Shown: piece by piece, positions 1 through 9,218 of the stretch
Layout of the letters: each line of letters starts with the position of its first letter
Position numbering within the stretch: the stretch's first letter is position 1
NCBI RefSeq assembly: GCF_001424345.1
Contig: NZ_LMPF01000021.1
Span: 594,635 to 658,634, forward strand
DNA: 64,000 bases
Direction: 5' to 3'
Source of the DNA: Burkholderia sp. Leaf177
GTDB taxonomy: Bacteria; Pseudomonadota; Gammaproteobacteria; Burkholderiales; Burkholderiaceae
The notes under the pieces: generated by a model
Database searches by the model: none
Seen by the model: only the letters and a program-made list of their open reading frames with translations
Told to the model about the DNA's origin: nothing
Program-made: the position numbers and the translations under genes

Positions 1-803
1 TCCTTTTGCATCAGCGCATTCGGCGGCAGCGGCGACGCAGCAAGGTTGATCGTCGGCACACCGAGCAAGCTCGTCACACTGCCTTCGAACAGCGAAAGCG
101 TGCGCACGTCCGGCATGAAGCGGATATTGATCAGGTCATCGCGGAACTCATCGACGAGCTTCAGGATGGTACGTTCCTCGGTCAACGGCAACGCGAGCCA
201 GACCTCTGACACGTTTTGCGTGCGGACATAGTTGGCGAACGCAGCGTGGTCTTCATACACCGGTACGCGAGTGTTCGTCTTCGTCCCCGCCTGCACGTTA
301 TACGCAGCCGTTGCACGGAAGCCGGCAGCAGGCGCTGTGTCGATCTTGCGAATGATCGCGTCGCAATGATCTCCAATGCCCGCAACCGCAACCTGCGACA
401 AGTTCAGCCCTGCATTGCGAACGCGCCCGAGCACGGTATGCGTCACCATGCGTCCCGCGATCATCGCGGCGCCCGCAATTCCGGTCCAGTACACGAACCA
501 GAGCCGCGAGACGAAGTCGATGCGATGCAGCGAGAACATCAGCGCCATTGCGCATGCTTGCACGATCAACCAGCTCAGCGCGACTTGTCCGGCGAGCGCG
601 CTTTTCGAGCGACCTCGCCAGGAATCGTACACGCCGAATGCCGGAAATACGGCAAGCGAAAACGCGGCGGCAAAGGCCACGAATGCCAGATAGAAACTAC
701 GTTGCGAGACATCGTCGAAACGAATCTGCGATGCGATGAGCGCACCGCCCACGATCATCGAAACGTCGAATAGCCTCGCCAGCAGCTTGCTTATTCCGCG
801 CAT
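1..803 (-). CDS. undecaprenyl-phosphate hexose-1-phosphate transferase (WcaJ/BceB type), 3' part off the left edge
   Basis: The reading frame opens with ATG at 803 after a GGGGAGA ribosome site and stays open to base 1, giving about 267 N-terminal residues. The N-terminus carries several hydrophobic segments (around residues 10-25, 40-60, 75-95 and 105-125). A soluble nucleotide-binding-like stretch follows (VAVAGIGDHCDAIIRK), then the conserved EVWLALPLTEE and IRFMPDVRTLSL stretches typical of this family. Enzymes of the family load the first sugar phosphate onto undecaprenyl phosphate at the inner membrane. The catalytic bacterial sugar transferase domain should lie beyond the edge. The gene follows manC with a gap of about 30 bp on the same strand, so the two probably form one EPS operon. 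The family is clear; which sugar is used cannot be told. Confidence 0.85.
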   Translation of the reverse strand, partial: MRGISKLLARLFDVSMIVGGALIASQIRFDDVSQRSFYLAFVAFAAAFSLAVFPAFGVYDSWRGRSKSALAGQVALSWLIVQACAMALMFSLHRIDFVSRLWFVYWTGIAGAAMIAGRMVTHTVLGRVRNAGLNLSQVAVAGIGDHCDAIIRKIDTAPAAGFRATAAYNVQAGTKTNTRVPVYEDHAAFANYVRTQNVSEVWLALPLTEERTILKLVDEFRDDLINIRFMPDVRTLSLFEGSVTSLLGVPTINLAASPLPPNALMQK

Positions 804-833
804 GTTCTTCTCCCCGAGCGATTGGCTTCTCAC

Positions 834-2348
834 TTAGCTACGGCCGTACTTGTCGTCGAACCTGACGATGTCGTCTTCGCCGAGGTACGTGCCCGACTGC
901 ACTTCGATGATTTCGAGCGGCACGCGGCCCGGGTTTTCAAGCCGATGCTTCACGCCCAGCGGGATGTAGACCGATTCGTTTTCGCTCAGGAGAATCTCTT
1001 CTTCGCCGCGCGTGACGAGCGCCGTTCCGGTGACGACGACCCAATGTTCGGCACGGTGATGATGCATCTGCAGCGACAGTCGTGCGCCCGGATTCACTAC
1101 GATGCGCTTGACCTGGAAACGCGGACCGTTGTCGATGGAATCGTAGAAACCCCACGGACGGCGCACCTTCCTGTGCATGTCCGCTTCAGGTGATTTCGAC
1201 AGCTTGATGCGCGACACGAGGCCCTTGATGTCCTGCACGCGTGAACGGTCAGCCACGAGCACGGCGTCGTCGGTCTCGACAACAATGATGTTGTTCGTCC
1301 CGACGCACGCAACCAGCCTGCCGCCTTCCGAACGCGCATAACTCGCAGTCGCGCCTTCAAACAGCACGCGGCCGCTTCCCGCGTTGCCGTCTTCGTCCTT
1401 CTCCAGTGCATCGCACACGGCGTCCCACGAGCCGAGATCCGACCAGCCTGCTTCGAGCGGCACGACCACGCCCTTGAACGGCGAGCCCGGCTTGCCGAGA
1501 TGCTCCATCACCGCATAGTCGATGGAATCCGACGGCGACGTTGCGAAGGTAGCTGCGTTGGGGCGGACGTATTCGTCGGTGCGCGTTGCTTGTTCGTACG
1601 ATGCCACGCATGCAGCGTGCATTTCCGGCTGGAGCTTTTCGAGCGCTGCAAGCCATACCGATGCACGCACGATGAAGATACCGCTGTTCCACCAGTAGCT
1701 GCCCGACGCAACATACTGCGCTGCGAGTTCGGCGGCAGGCTTCTCGACAAAACGCTCGATTGCATGTGCGCCGTTTTCGAGCGATGCACCGAGGCGGATG
1801 TAGCCGAAGCCGGTATCGGCGCGCGTGGGCGGAATGCCCAGCGTTGCAATCTCGCCGGCTTGCGCGTGACGTGCGGCGATTTCGATTGCACCGTGAAGCG
1901 CGGGCAGGTCAGCGATGGCGTGATCCGCGGGCATGGCCACGAGGATGGCGTCATCGCCGTCGGCAACAGCGGCCAATGCAGCGAGCGTAAGCGCCGGTGC
2001 CGTGTCGCGACGTGCGGGCTCGACCACGATACGCGCGGTCACGCCGCTTGCACGAACCTGTTCGCCCGTTGCGAAGCGATGATCCTCGCCGCAAACAATG
2101 ACCGGATCTGCTGCAACTTCCCAGCTTGCCGGGAAGCCTTTCATGCGCATGACGGTAGCCTGCAACAAGGACTCGTTGCCGATCACGCCGATCAACTGCT
2201 TTGGAAAATGTTCACGCGAAACGGGCCACAAACGCGTGCCGGAACCGCCCGCAAGTATCACTTGTACGAGACGGCGGCAATCGGTTGCGGCGCCGTCTGC
2301 AACGGTTGCGCCGGCGGCATCGTCGATACCCAACTTTAGCTTGTCCAT
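834..2348 (-). CDS. manC: mannose-1-phosphate guanylyltransferase / mannose-6-phosphate isomerase
   Basis: This bifunctional type II enzyme makes GDP-mannose from mannose-1-phosphate and GTP and usually also isomerises fructose-6-phosphate. The N-terminal nucleotidyltransferase has the signature ILAGGSGTRLWPVSREHFPK near residue 30 and the FVEKP element near residue 190. The C-terminal cupin (isomerase) has QMHHHRAEHWVVVTGTA. An in-frame start exists at 2468, but an AAGGA ribosome site sits just before 2354/2348, and starting at 2348 gives 504 residues, the usual family size. The gene opens the minus-strand EPS operon that continues into the hexose transferase. It implies that the polymer, or a precursor of it, contains mannose or a GDP-mannose-derived sugar. 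It resembles BceA of cepacian clusters. Confidence 0.93.
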   Translation of the reverse strand: MDKLKLGIDDAAGATVADGAATDCRRLVQVILAGGSGTRLWPVSREHFPKQLIGVIGNESLLQATVMRMKGFPASWEVAADPVIVCGEDHRFATGEQVRASGVTARIVVEPARRDTAPALTLAALAAVADGDDAILVAMPADHAIADLPALHGAIEIAARHAQAGEIATLGIPPTRADTGFGYIRLGASLENGAHAIERFVEKPAAELAAQYVASGSYWWNSGIFIVRASVWLAALEKLQPEMHAACVASYEQATRTDEYVRPNAATFATSPSDSIDYAVMEHLGKPGSPFKGVVVPLEAGWSDLGSWDAVCDALEKDEDGNAGSGRVLFEGATASYARSEGGRLVACVGTNNIIVVETDDAVLVADRSRVQDIKGLVSRIKLSKSPEADMHRKVRRPWGFYDSIDNGPRFQVKRIVVNPGARLSLQMHHHRAEHWVVVTGTALVTRGEEEILLSENESVYIPLGVKHRLENPGRVPLEIIEVQSGTYLGEDDIVRFDDKYGRS

Positions 2349-3589
2349 TTTCATATTCCTTGTGCTTGAGCCCGTTGCCGGGCATTTCTCTGCGCGCCCA
2401 ATATTTCTGCGCGATGAAAACGCGTAAATAACTTCCCCGCAATTCGTCATCTTTTCGGCCGCGGACAATTTCCGTCCCGCATTCGAAAATGCGAATCAGC
2501 AGGTCATGAGTCTCCTGGCTTGATCGACTTGGATCGTGCCGTTGTTGTCGGCTAAACGCGTTCGCCGGAATGCCGTTCGCTTGAATCTTCGCCGAGCCGG
2601 TACGTGCGCGGCCCGACTTGCAAGACTGCGGCTGCGCCGGATGCGCCTGAAACTTTTGGCAGCGCGGCTCGAACAACCAAGGCCACGCTTATGGTCTAAA
2701 GAATGAACCGGAGGTCCCTTCAAACTTGCTAAGTTAACTTAAGTCCTGCATCGAAGACTACGGATTCAAAGCAGCAAACTCCTCGCCTGGGCGTCTCGAA
2801 AGTGTTGCACGACAAGGGCCTGCGGCGAAGAAGGAAAACCGGGACAACTGAATTTGCGAAGTGCGGTGGAGTCGAACATGAAGCTTGCAAGGACCAGACA
2901 TCGGTACACCTCTCGCAGGGCTATCTCAGGTCACGCGGTATGTTGCCAAGCGAACCGGCGGCCGGGGAAAACATTCTCGATGACCGAATCATATGCAGAG
3001 TAAATTGCATTAGGGTTTTCCTGGCGTAAAGCGTTGAGGTTTTGGCGCGGATCCTCAAGTCGCCGTTGTGGCCGATGCAAGCTCACTCGAACCCAGGACG
3101 GCTTAATACGTCAGCATTGCTGATAATGTGACAGGGTGTAAATAAAATCTTCTCTGAATTACCTGTCGAACTTGACGATTAATTCAGATGCATTAAGTTA
3201 CTTTCAGTAGCAATTGTTTTCAACTAAATGAATTTAAAATAGGGTGGCGGCGGAAACGAAAGGTCCCGCTAAGTAATGTGTCGTTTAGCGCCTGCGCAAA
3301 TCGGAGCAAAGCGTGCTGATCTCTCTGTTGTCCGCCAAAACATCTGTGTAATACGCCCTAGTTCGTCGTTGAGCTGAACGTATCCGACCTAAGCGGCTCG
3401 AACAGATCTTGCTAAGACCCCACATTTAAATTGGCTGGTCCCACGAGACACCAAGGACCGGTAAAATCCCGCGTGATCGCGCGACGCATGCGCCCGCGCT
3501 CTCCACTCATTTGACCACGCAATCTGACCGGTCGTGCTTGACTGGTCATCCAAGAACGGCCGTGCGCCGTCTACACAATAGGACCCGCA
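2349..3589. other. 1.2-kb non-coding region between divergent manC and wzy
   Basis: No convincing gene was found. A 75-codon frame at 2802-3029 has no ribosome site or recognisable domain. Base composition turns distinctly AT-rich from about 3120 to 3240, unlike the flanking genes. One candidate sigma-70 promoter for the plus-strand wzy unit is TTGACG at 3172-3177 and TAAGTT at 3194-3199 (16-bp spacer), which would leave a leader of almost 400 nt. The manC promoter should lie in the first few hundred bases. The long AT-rich spacer suits binding of regulators or H-NS-like proteins, as is common at EPS loci; that is inference. Confidence 0.5.
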
Positions 3590-4798
3590 ATGGCTTACGT
3601 AACGCTCCTTGCGTTATTCCTTACCGTCACGAATCTCGTGCCTCTCAGCGCAGTTGGCTTGCTGCCAATCTTCCTGTGCGGCTGGCGCTTCTTCGGCAGA
3701 AACTATCCGCGGTTCATAACGCCGCTCGTCGCCTTCACTGCTTTCGCCGTGATCTCGACCTTGCTCTACGACCCGATCGCCCTGGTCACCTTCGAGTTCT
3801 ACCGGCGCGATGGCAACTTCTTCATTTCGTATGCACCCATCCTTGCAGGCTGCCTCTACATTCATCGATGGGATCTGAACAAGGTCTTGCGTACGTTCTA
3901 CCTGTTCGCCATTGTCATCAACGTTCCTTTGTATCTGTACTACATCACGCAAAGCGGGTTGCTTGGCATCTTCACGAACCCCGACCTGAGCTTTGGCAGC
4001 TACTTCATCGCGCGTAATGCAGCAGGCGGGTTCCTCGCAATGCTGTTCTGTCTCGGCCTTGCCTGCTATCTCCAGCAACGCAGCAAACTGCTGCTCGCCA
4101 TGCTCGGGTTCAACCTGCTGATGCTTTTCTCCACCTATAGCCGGGGTTCCTTGCTCGGCGCAATGGCGGTCCTGCCTTATCTGTTTTTCAACCGCAAGCG
4201 CTGGTGCCTGGCTACGCTCATCGTGGTGCTTCTTGCCGGCTCGATCGCGATGGCCATTCACAACACCGATCCCACGGTGAACTACATGGGCTACACCTTC
4301 ACTATCGCGAACGCGGATGCGAAGGTCGCCAACCTCAACATCCGTTATGAATGGCTGTGGCCGCGCGCGCTTACCTACTTCGAGCAAAGCCCGATCATCG
4401 GCCTTGGATTCGGTTCGTTCGACGATCAGATCCATACGGTGACGTCGTATTTCGGGCTGGTCGGCATTCCTTCGGGGATCACCGTGGAACATAGCGATTC
4501 ACATGCTCACAATTCGTATCTGAACTTCCTTGCCGAAACTGGCATAGTGGGTCTCACGCTCATGCTCGCTTTCTACTGGCGGCTCATTCAGTGGGCCAAG
4601 GATGGCGCAGCGGTTTCGGCAATCGCCGAGCGAGGAGTGAATTTCACCGCCTACAGATTCGTCGAGTTATCGGCTATTTGCCTGCTTGTCATGGCTGCGA
4701 CCGAGCACCGGCTGGTGTCGCCCTCGAACGTGTTGATTCTTTCGCTCGTCGTGTCGTTGTTGCTGGCATGGCGTCCACCCGCACGCTATTCAATGTAA
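3590..4798 (+). CDS. O-antigen ligase/Wzy-type EPS polymerase
   Basis: This 402-residue integral membrane protein has about ten to twelve hydrophobic segments. The family hallmark is a large periplasmic loop in the middle (roughly residues 215-310) with a conserved tail: PIIGLGFGSFDDQ followed by the histidine-rich EHSDSHAHNSYLNFLAETGIVGL. The H-N-S-Y-L-x-x-L-A-E-x-G-x-x-G pattern is the classic Wzy_C signature. Such proteins polymerise lipid-linked repeat units in the periplasm. The ATG is preceded by AGGA with six bases between. It is encoded opposite to the rest of the locus and followed by a PAP2 phosphatase gene. Polymerase is preferred over ligase because Wzx and a Wzz-kinase lie in the same locus. 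Confidence 0.85.
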   Translation: MAYVTLLALFLTVTNLVPLSAVGLLPIFLCGWRFFGRNYPRFITPLVAFTAFAVISTLLYDPIALVTFEFYRRDGNFFISYAPILAGCLYIHRWDLNKVLRTFYLFAIVINVPLYLYYITQSGLLGIFTNPDLSFGSYFIARNAAGGFLAMLFCLGLACYLQQRSKLLLAMLGFNLLMLFSTYSRGSLLGAMAVLPYLFFNRKRWCLATLIVVLLAGSIAMAIHNTDPTVNYMGYTFTIANADAKVANLNIRYEWLWPRALTYFEQSPIIGLGFGSFDDQIHTVTSYFGLVGIPSGITVEHSDSHAHNSYLNFLAETGIVGLTLMLAFYWRLIQWAKDGAAVSAIAERGVNFTAYRFVELSAICLLVMAATEHRLVSPSNVLILSLVVSLLLAWRPPARYSM

Positions 4799-4800
4799 GG

Positions 4801-4832
4801 AACGGGCCGACTCCTCAGCGAGGCGGCCCGTT
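4801..4832 (+). other. inverted repeat between wzy and the PAP2 gene
   Basis: Nine-base arms AACGGGCCG (4801-4809) and CGGCCCGTT (4824-4832) enclose a 14-base loop directly after the wzy stop. There is no immediate T run, only CTTTTT some 15 bases further on. It may be a weak or partial terminator, or an mRNA stabiliser that separates polymerase and phosphatase expression. Confidence 0.45.
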
Positions 4833-4853
4833 GATACAAGGACAATTCTTTTT

Positions 4854-5444
4854 ATGTGGCCAGTGTTTACCAACATCGGCGATGCAGCCATGACGCTGCC
4901 CGCAGCGTTCATCTGCACCGTCTGGTTTGCGAAGTCGGACCTGAGGCTGGCAATGCGCTGGGTGCTGGCGCTTGCACTCGGCATGGCGCTCGTTGGCGCG
5001 ACCAAGATTCTTTACGCTGGCTGGGACATCGCGTTTCCTGCCATGGACTTTCGCGTGATCAGCGGACACGCAATGCTGTCGACCTCGGTATGGACCGTGG
5101 CGTTCGCGTTGCTGTTTCGAAGCTGGCGTCTGCCACCGGTTCTCGGTGTTATTGGGGGCTTGTTGCTAGGCGCGCTGACGGGACTTGCGCGCGTCCAGGA
5201 CCATTCGCATTCGTTATCGGAAGTGGCGATTGGATGGGTGCTCGGCGCACTGGTTGCGGCGGTGGTTTTGCGAAGCGCGTGGCGTGCGGGAACCGTGCGC
5301 TTCAGTCCCATCGGCGCGACGGCGGTTTTATTGTTTGTTTCGGTGCTGACTTATGGACATACGGCGCCGTTCGAACGGCTGATCGATGCCCACTCCACCG
5401 GGCTTCATAATCGCTTTGCAGCGAACATCGCGCGTTTCTTCTAG
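4854..5444 (+). CDS. PAP2-family membrane phosphatase
   Basis: This small integral membrane protein of 196 residues has about six hydrophobic helices. The PAP2 motifs are present in reduced form: TKILY near residue 50, SGHA near residue 70 (second motif, with the catalytic His), and ARVQDHSHSLSEV near residue 118 (third motif, R-x5-H-x3-E/D type). Such enzymes dephosphorylate lipid pyrophosphates; in an EPS locus the likely substrate is undecaprenyl pyrophosphate released by polymerisation, which would recycle the carrier. The start at 4854 has AAGGA about 12 bases upstream, which is rather far. An internal ATG at 4890 is possible but would lose part of the first helix. The gene is convergent with the downstream GT4 gene. 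Confidence 0.8.
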   Translation: MWPVFTNIGDAAMTLPAAFICTVWFAKSDLRLAMRWVLALALGMALVGATKILYAGWDIAFPAMDFRVISGHAMLSTSVWTVAFALLFRSWRLPPVLGVIGGLLLGALTGLARVQDHSHSLSEVAIGWVLGALVAAVVLRSAWRAGTVRFSPIGATAVLLFVSVLTYGHTAPFERLIDAHSTGLHNRFAANIARFF

Positions 5445-5450
5445 CCAAGA

Positions 5451-5473
5451 TGCGACGCCTTCGCGGCGTCGCA
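5451..5473. terminator. hairpin between convergent genes
   Basis: Perfect nine-base arms TGCGACGCC (5451-5459) and GGCGTCGCA (5465-5473) enclose a five-base loop. The hairpin lies between the stop of the PAP2 gene and the stop of the minus-strand glycosyltransferase. No clear T run follows on either strand, so its role as a bidirectional terminator is inferred from position and stem strength. Confidence 0.5.
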
Positions 5474-5482
5474 ATCATGGCA

Positions 5483-6670
5483 TCAACCGTAGTCCACCAA
5501 AGAATGCTCTTCAGCCGGCTTGACGTCCTTGACCGGATAAAGGAACGGCACGTCTGGACGCGCGCGGGGCAGCTTTGCATCGATAAAATCAACTAGCTTC
5601 GCCTTGAAGTTCTCCGCCGAAAACTGCTCGGCATTTCTGCGGCATTGCCGTGGATCGAACAGATGTGCGTTGGCTTCGAACTGGCTGACTGCATCGAGTA
5701 AAGATTCAGTCGTCTGTTCACGGAAGAACACACCGGTCGGACGTTCGCGCGGCAAGCCGATGACCGACTCCAGCGCGCCGCCCTTGCCGTAAGCAATCAC
5801 AGGCGTACCGCAAGCCTGCGCTTCCACAATCGAGATACCGAAATCTTCTTCGGCCGCGAAGACGAACGCGCGCGCGCGACGCAAATGATCGAGAAGCACC
5901 TCGAACGATTGATAGCCCAGGATGGTCACGTTGCTGCCGGCAACCGCACGAATGCGTTTCATCTCCGGACCGTCGCCAATCACCACGAGCTTGCGCTCAG
6001 GCGTTTGCGAGAACGCCTTCACGATCAGGTCGATGCGCTTGTACGGAACCATGCGCGATGCGGTCACATAGAAGTCATCCTTCTCGGTGTTCAAGGTCAT
6101 GCCCTTGAAATCAACGGGAGGATAAAGCACGGTTGCATCGCGTTGATATGCTTTCTTGATACGCCTCGCGATGAATTGCGAGTTCGCAAGGATGTGGTCC
6201 ACGCCGTTAGCCGAGCGTGCATCCCAGCCGCGAATATAGTGCAACAAAACGCGCGCCATTACCGACTTCAAACCGTTCGCCAGGCCCGACTCGCGCAGGT
6301 ACTGATGCTGCAGATCCCATGCATAGCGAATCGGCGAATGCACGTAGCTGACATGCATCTGGTCGGGGCCCGTCAGCACCCCTTTGGCGACCGCGTGCGA
6401 ACTCGATATGACGAGATCGTAGCCGGATAAATCGAGTTGCTCGATTGCGAGCGGCATCAGCGGCAAATATCCGCGATAGCGCTTTTTCGCGAACGGCAGC
6501 TTCTGAATAAACGATGTCTTGACGGACTTGCCTCGCAGACAAGCGCGATCTTCCAGGAAGTCGACAAGCGCAAACACGTCGGCTTGCGGATAGCATTCAA
6601 TAATGTGCTGGAGCACTTTTTCAGCGCCGCCCGACACCACCAGCCAGTCGTGAACAATAGCAACTTTCAC
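5483..6670 (-). CDS. GT4 glycosyltransferase
   Basis: This group 1 (GT4, GT-B fold) transferase has 395 residues from a GTG start at 6670. An ATG frame extension to 6736 exists, but a perfect AGGAGG lies five bases before the GTG and the protein then begins with the family-typical KVAIVHDWLVVSGGAEKVL. The donor-binding E-x7-E motif appears as EEDFGISIVEAQACGTPVIA at about residues 290-310. It should add one sugar of the EPS repeat unit on the cytoplasmic face from a nucleotide-sugar donor. The start of the protein is the acceptor-binding half. Donor and acceptor are not deducible. It is the last gene of the minus-strand run that includes wzx and the other transferases, with a hairpin upstream at 6755-6776. 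Confidence 0.9.
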   Translation of the reverse strand: MKVAIVHDWLVVSGGAEKVLQHIIECYPQADVFALVDFLEDRACLRGKSVKTSFIQKLPFAKKRYRGYLPLMPLAIEQLDLSGYDLVISSSHAVAKGVLTGPDQMHVSYVHSPIRYAWDLQHQYLRESGLANGLKSVMARVLLHYIRGWDARSANGVDHILANSQFIARRIKKAYQRDATVLYPPVDFKGMTLNTEKDDFYVTASRMVPYKRIDLIVKAFSQTPERKLVVIGDGPEMKRIRAVAGSNVTILGYQSFEVLLDHLRRARAFVFAAEEDFGISIVEAQACGTPVIAYGKGGALESVIGLPRERPTGVFFREQTTESLLDAVSQFEANAHLFDPRQCRRNAEQFSAENFKAKLVDFIDAKLPRARPDVPFLYPVKDVKPAEEHSLVDYG

Positions 6671-6754
6671 TTCTACCTCCTGTACGTTTAAGGCCGAAAG
6701 CGCCCGTGGATGCGCCGCTCGATTTGGGTCATGCAAAGCATGCTGAAGACGGCG

Positions 6755-6776
6755 CCCGGCGGAGCCTCACGCCGGG
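6755..6776. other. inverted repeat between wzx and the GT4 gene
   Basis: Arms CCCGGCG (6755-6761) and CGCCGGG (6770-6776) flank an eight-base loop in the 148-bp gap downstream of wzx on the minus strand. No T run follows. It could attenuate read-through from wzx into the GT4 gene, which has its own strong ribosome site. Confidence 0.35.
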
Positions 6777-6818
6777 TGAATAGTGCAAAACGCCCGGCGC
6801 TGGAATTGGACATGTGAC

Positions 6819-8129
6819 TTATTCCTTGCCGCTGACAGGCGTGCGCGGACCGAAGGCAGTACGGAACATTGCAAGGGCTCGAGCCGAACCCGGCAGAAGT
6901 CCCGTCATATCCGAACGAACCATCAAGCCCATCAACATGACGGAAAGTGTGGCTTCACCAATCACGCGTGCAAACGCCATGCCGATAGCGCCGTAACGCG
7001 GCGCCAGAAACAAGGCGGCCCCGAGATTGGCCACACCGGAAGCAAGTCCTGCGATCGCGAGCAAGCGATCCTTCTTGCGCGGCACGAATACATAGAACGC
7101 GACGAATTGATTGAACGCTGCGAACGGGAACATCACGGCCAGGCATTGCAGCACGTGCGCGCTGGGCGCGAATGCGGCGCCGAGAATCAATGGCAGGATG
7201 AACGGCGACAAGGTCAGTGCGCCGCACATTGCAAGCAGGCCGTAACCCATCAACAAGGTCGCGCCTCGACGGCTCGTGACGCGTGCGCCGTCGTTGTCGC
7301 CCTGGGCGAGCTGACGCGAAATGGTCGGAATGAACACTTGCGCTGCCGGACCCATCAAGCTCAGGCCAATCGTCGCGAAGCGTTCAGCCGCACCGAAATA
7401 ACCGACTTGCGGCGGCGTGGACAGCAGCGTCAGCAAATACGTCGATGACGCCGTCAGCACTGCCGAGCCCGTCGAATAGCAGAACAGCATGGTCGAGCCG
7501 CGAATCAGCGGGACAATGCCCTCAAGCTTGAAACGCGGAAATCCGATATGCGCAAACGTCAAGCCATAAGAGATCGCCGCAGAAATCGCTCCGGCAATCA
7601 GCAGGCTTGCGACAACCCAGACCGAATCCGCGGGGCCTTTTACTATCGAGAGGATCAGGACGAGGCTTAATGCAAAGCCCACGACCTCAAGAATGATCGG
7701 CGTACGAAAGCGCTGACGCCCTTGAAACAGCCAGCCAAGATTCAATGCAGACACTATGCCGAGCGCGGTCGCAAGCAACCCCATCGCGGGACGCTCGGCG
7801 AGCGCCGGCGAAGACAGCGTGGCGATGACACCTACCGCAATGCCTATTGCACACGTGAAGACCCGCGCGCTCGAATGCAAGGAGAAGACCGCGTTGTGGT
7901 GACTCGCCTCGTGCGACTTGGCGACGTCGCGCATGCCCACGAACGTGAAGCCGTAGCTCGAAAGCATCCAGATCACATTCATGAGCGACATGGCCGCCAG
8001 CACGCGGCCGTATTCAGTGACGCCAAGCACACGTCCATAGAACGGAATGACGACGATGAGGTACAAGTACCTCATCACGTATCCGCCATAAACGAACACC
8101 AGAATCTTGGCGTTTTCTTTCTTATCCAT
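6819..8129 (-). CDS. Wzx-type polysaccharide flippase
   Basis: This is a 436-residue MATE/MOP-superfamily membrane protein with about 12-14 hydrophobic helices spread over the whole length. Family-like segments include the N-terminal KILVFVYGGYVMRYLYLIVVIPFYGRVLG and a central AAERFATIGLSLMGPAAQVFIPTISRQL. Members translocate undecaprenyl-pyrophosphate-linked repeat units across the inner membrane. AAAGGAAAGGAG precedes the ATG. Its position between glycosyltransferase genes, in the same locus as Wzy and a Wzz-kinase, marks a Wzx/Wzy-dependent pathway. Confidence 0.9.
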   Translation of the reverse strand: MDKKENAKILVFVYGGYVMRYLYLIVVIPFYGRVLGVTEYGRVLAAMSLMNVIWMLSSYGFTFVGMRDVAKSHEASHHNAVFSLHSSARVFTCAIGIAVGVIATLSSPALAERPAMGLLATALGIVSALNLGWLFQGRQRFRTPIILEVVGFALSLVLILSIVKGPADSVWVVASLLIAGAISAAISYGLTFAHIGFPRFKLEGIVPLIRGSTMLFCYSTGSAVLTASSTYLLTLLSTPPQVGYFGAAERFATIGLSLMGPAAQVFIPTISRQLAQGDNDGARVTSRRGATLLMGYGLLAMCGALTLSPFILPLILGAAFAPSAHVLQCLAVMFPFAAFNQFVAFYVFVPRKKDRLLAIAGLASGVANLGAALFLAPRYGAIGMAFARVIGEATLSVMLMGLMVRSDMTGLLPGSARALAMFRTAFGPRTPVSGKE

Positions 8130-8169
8130 TCCGCTCCTTTCCTTTAATCAGCGTGGCACCAAGCACGTA

Positions 8170-9180
8170 TTAGCGTGCGGCCACGCGGCGGCGTGCCAAC
8201 GGATTCGCGATATAACGAACCGCATAGTCCGACAACGGCGCATACGGCAAGAGGCACAAGCTCGAGAGAACCAGCGTGCCCACTTTTTTCTTAACGCCCC
8301 AAAACGGGTTCGCCACAATCGAATGGATATAACCGTGCGATTCGCGCGTCATCCAGTGCCAGCGCGCGGCCAGTGGCGCGTGATAGACACCCGAGCAGAA
8401 GTGCGCCTTCTCGTGCGAAAAATCATGAAACGTCGCCGGCAATTCCACGTTCAGACGTGCGCGTGCAATTTCCTTGAGCGTCGTCCAGCGCATGTTCAGC
8501 GCCTTGGGCGCCTTCGTCAGGCTTTCCGAATTTGCGAACGACACGCTGGGCGCGCTTGCGTTATGCACGCGATAAGCGCCTAACGATTTTGAAATCGTCG
8601 CGACCGGGCCAAGTAAGGCAACACCGTAGATCGCATAGAAGTCGGCGCCGTACCTGTTGACGCTCGATTGCGGCACCGGAAATATCTCGCGCAGCGCACT
8701 GACGCGATAAGCATTTCCCGAAGCCGGCGGCGACGGATACAGCCAGCCTCGTCTCAGCAGGCTGCCGCAATCCGCCGGCGGCTCCGAATGCGGCACATGA
8801 GTGCCGGTCGGCTCGCCTTCCGGACCGATCACGTCCAGGCGGAATTGCACCTTCGTGTAATCGCCGGCGTCGAATGCAGCCATGACTTCCGATACCGCTG
8901 TTGGGTAAAGCAGGTCATCCGAATCGAGCAGGATGGCGTAGTCGGTATCGATGATCTCGACCGCGCAATTGTAGGCGGAAACCTGTCCGCCGTTCTCCTT
9001 GAACACCGCCTTGATGCGCGATCCGTAACTCGCGATGATCGCGCGCGAGCTATCGGTCGAGCCGTCGTCGACGACGACCACGCGTGTTGCCGGATAGTCC
9101 TGGCCAAGCGCCGACTCGATCGCTTGCGTAATGAAACGCTCGTAGTTGTAATTGCAGATGACGATGGTCACGTGTTTCAT
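8170..9180 (-). CDS. GT2 glycosyltransferase
   Basis: This family 2 (GT-A fold) transferase is 336 residues from ATG at 9180, which follows AGAGG. A TTG start at 9216 is less likely because it would run into the end of the upstream gene. The protein opens with VTIVICNYNYERFITQAIESALGQDYP, continues with VVVDDGSTDSSRAII (UDP/metal site) and has the DSDDLLYP DxD motif near residue 90. Enzymes of this type add a sugar with inversion in the cytoplasm. The C-terminal 70 residues hold basic and hydrophobic stretches that may touch the membrane. The gap to the upstream glycosidase gene is 38 bp. Confidence 0.88.
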   Translation of the reverse strand: MKHVTIVICNYNYERFITQAIESALGQDYPATRVVVVDDGSTDSSRAIIASYGSRIKAVFKENGGQVSAYNCAVEIIDTDYAILLDSDDLLYPTAVSEVMAAFDAGDYTKVQFRLDVIGPEGEPTGTHVPHSEPPADCGSLLRRGWLYPSPPASGNAYRVSALREIFPVPQSSVNRYGADFYAIYGVALLGPVATISKSLGAYRVHNASAPSVSFANSESLTKAPKALNMRWTTLKEIARARLNVELPATFHDFSHEKAHFCSGVYHAPLAARWHWMTRESHGYIHSIVANPFWGVKKKVGTLVLSSLCLLPYAPLSDYAVRYIANPLARRRVAAR

Positions 9181-9218
9181 GATGCCTCTGTACGGGCTAT
9201 TGATTTCGATCGGCAAGC

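Noticed and set aside
1500-2339. 279-codon frame opposite manC
   Set aside because: Cys/Arg-rich shadow of manC without a ribosome site.
2802-3029. Possible small gene in the manC-wzy gap
   Set aside because: No ribosome site, no hydrophobic or domain pattern, and the start lies within unstructured intergenic DNA.
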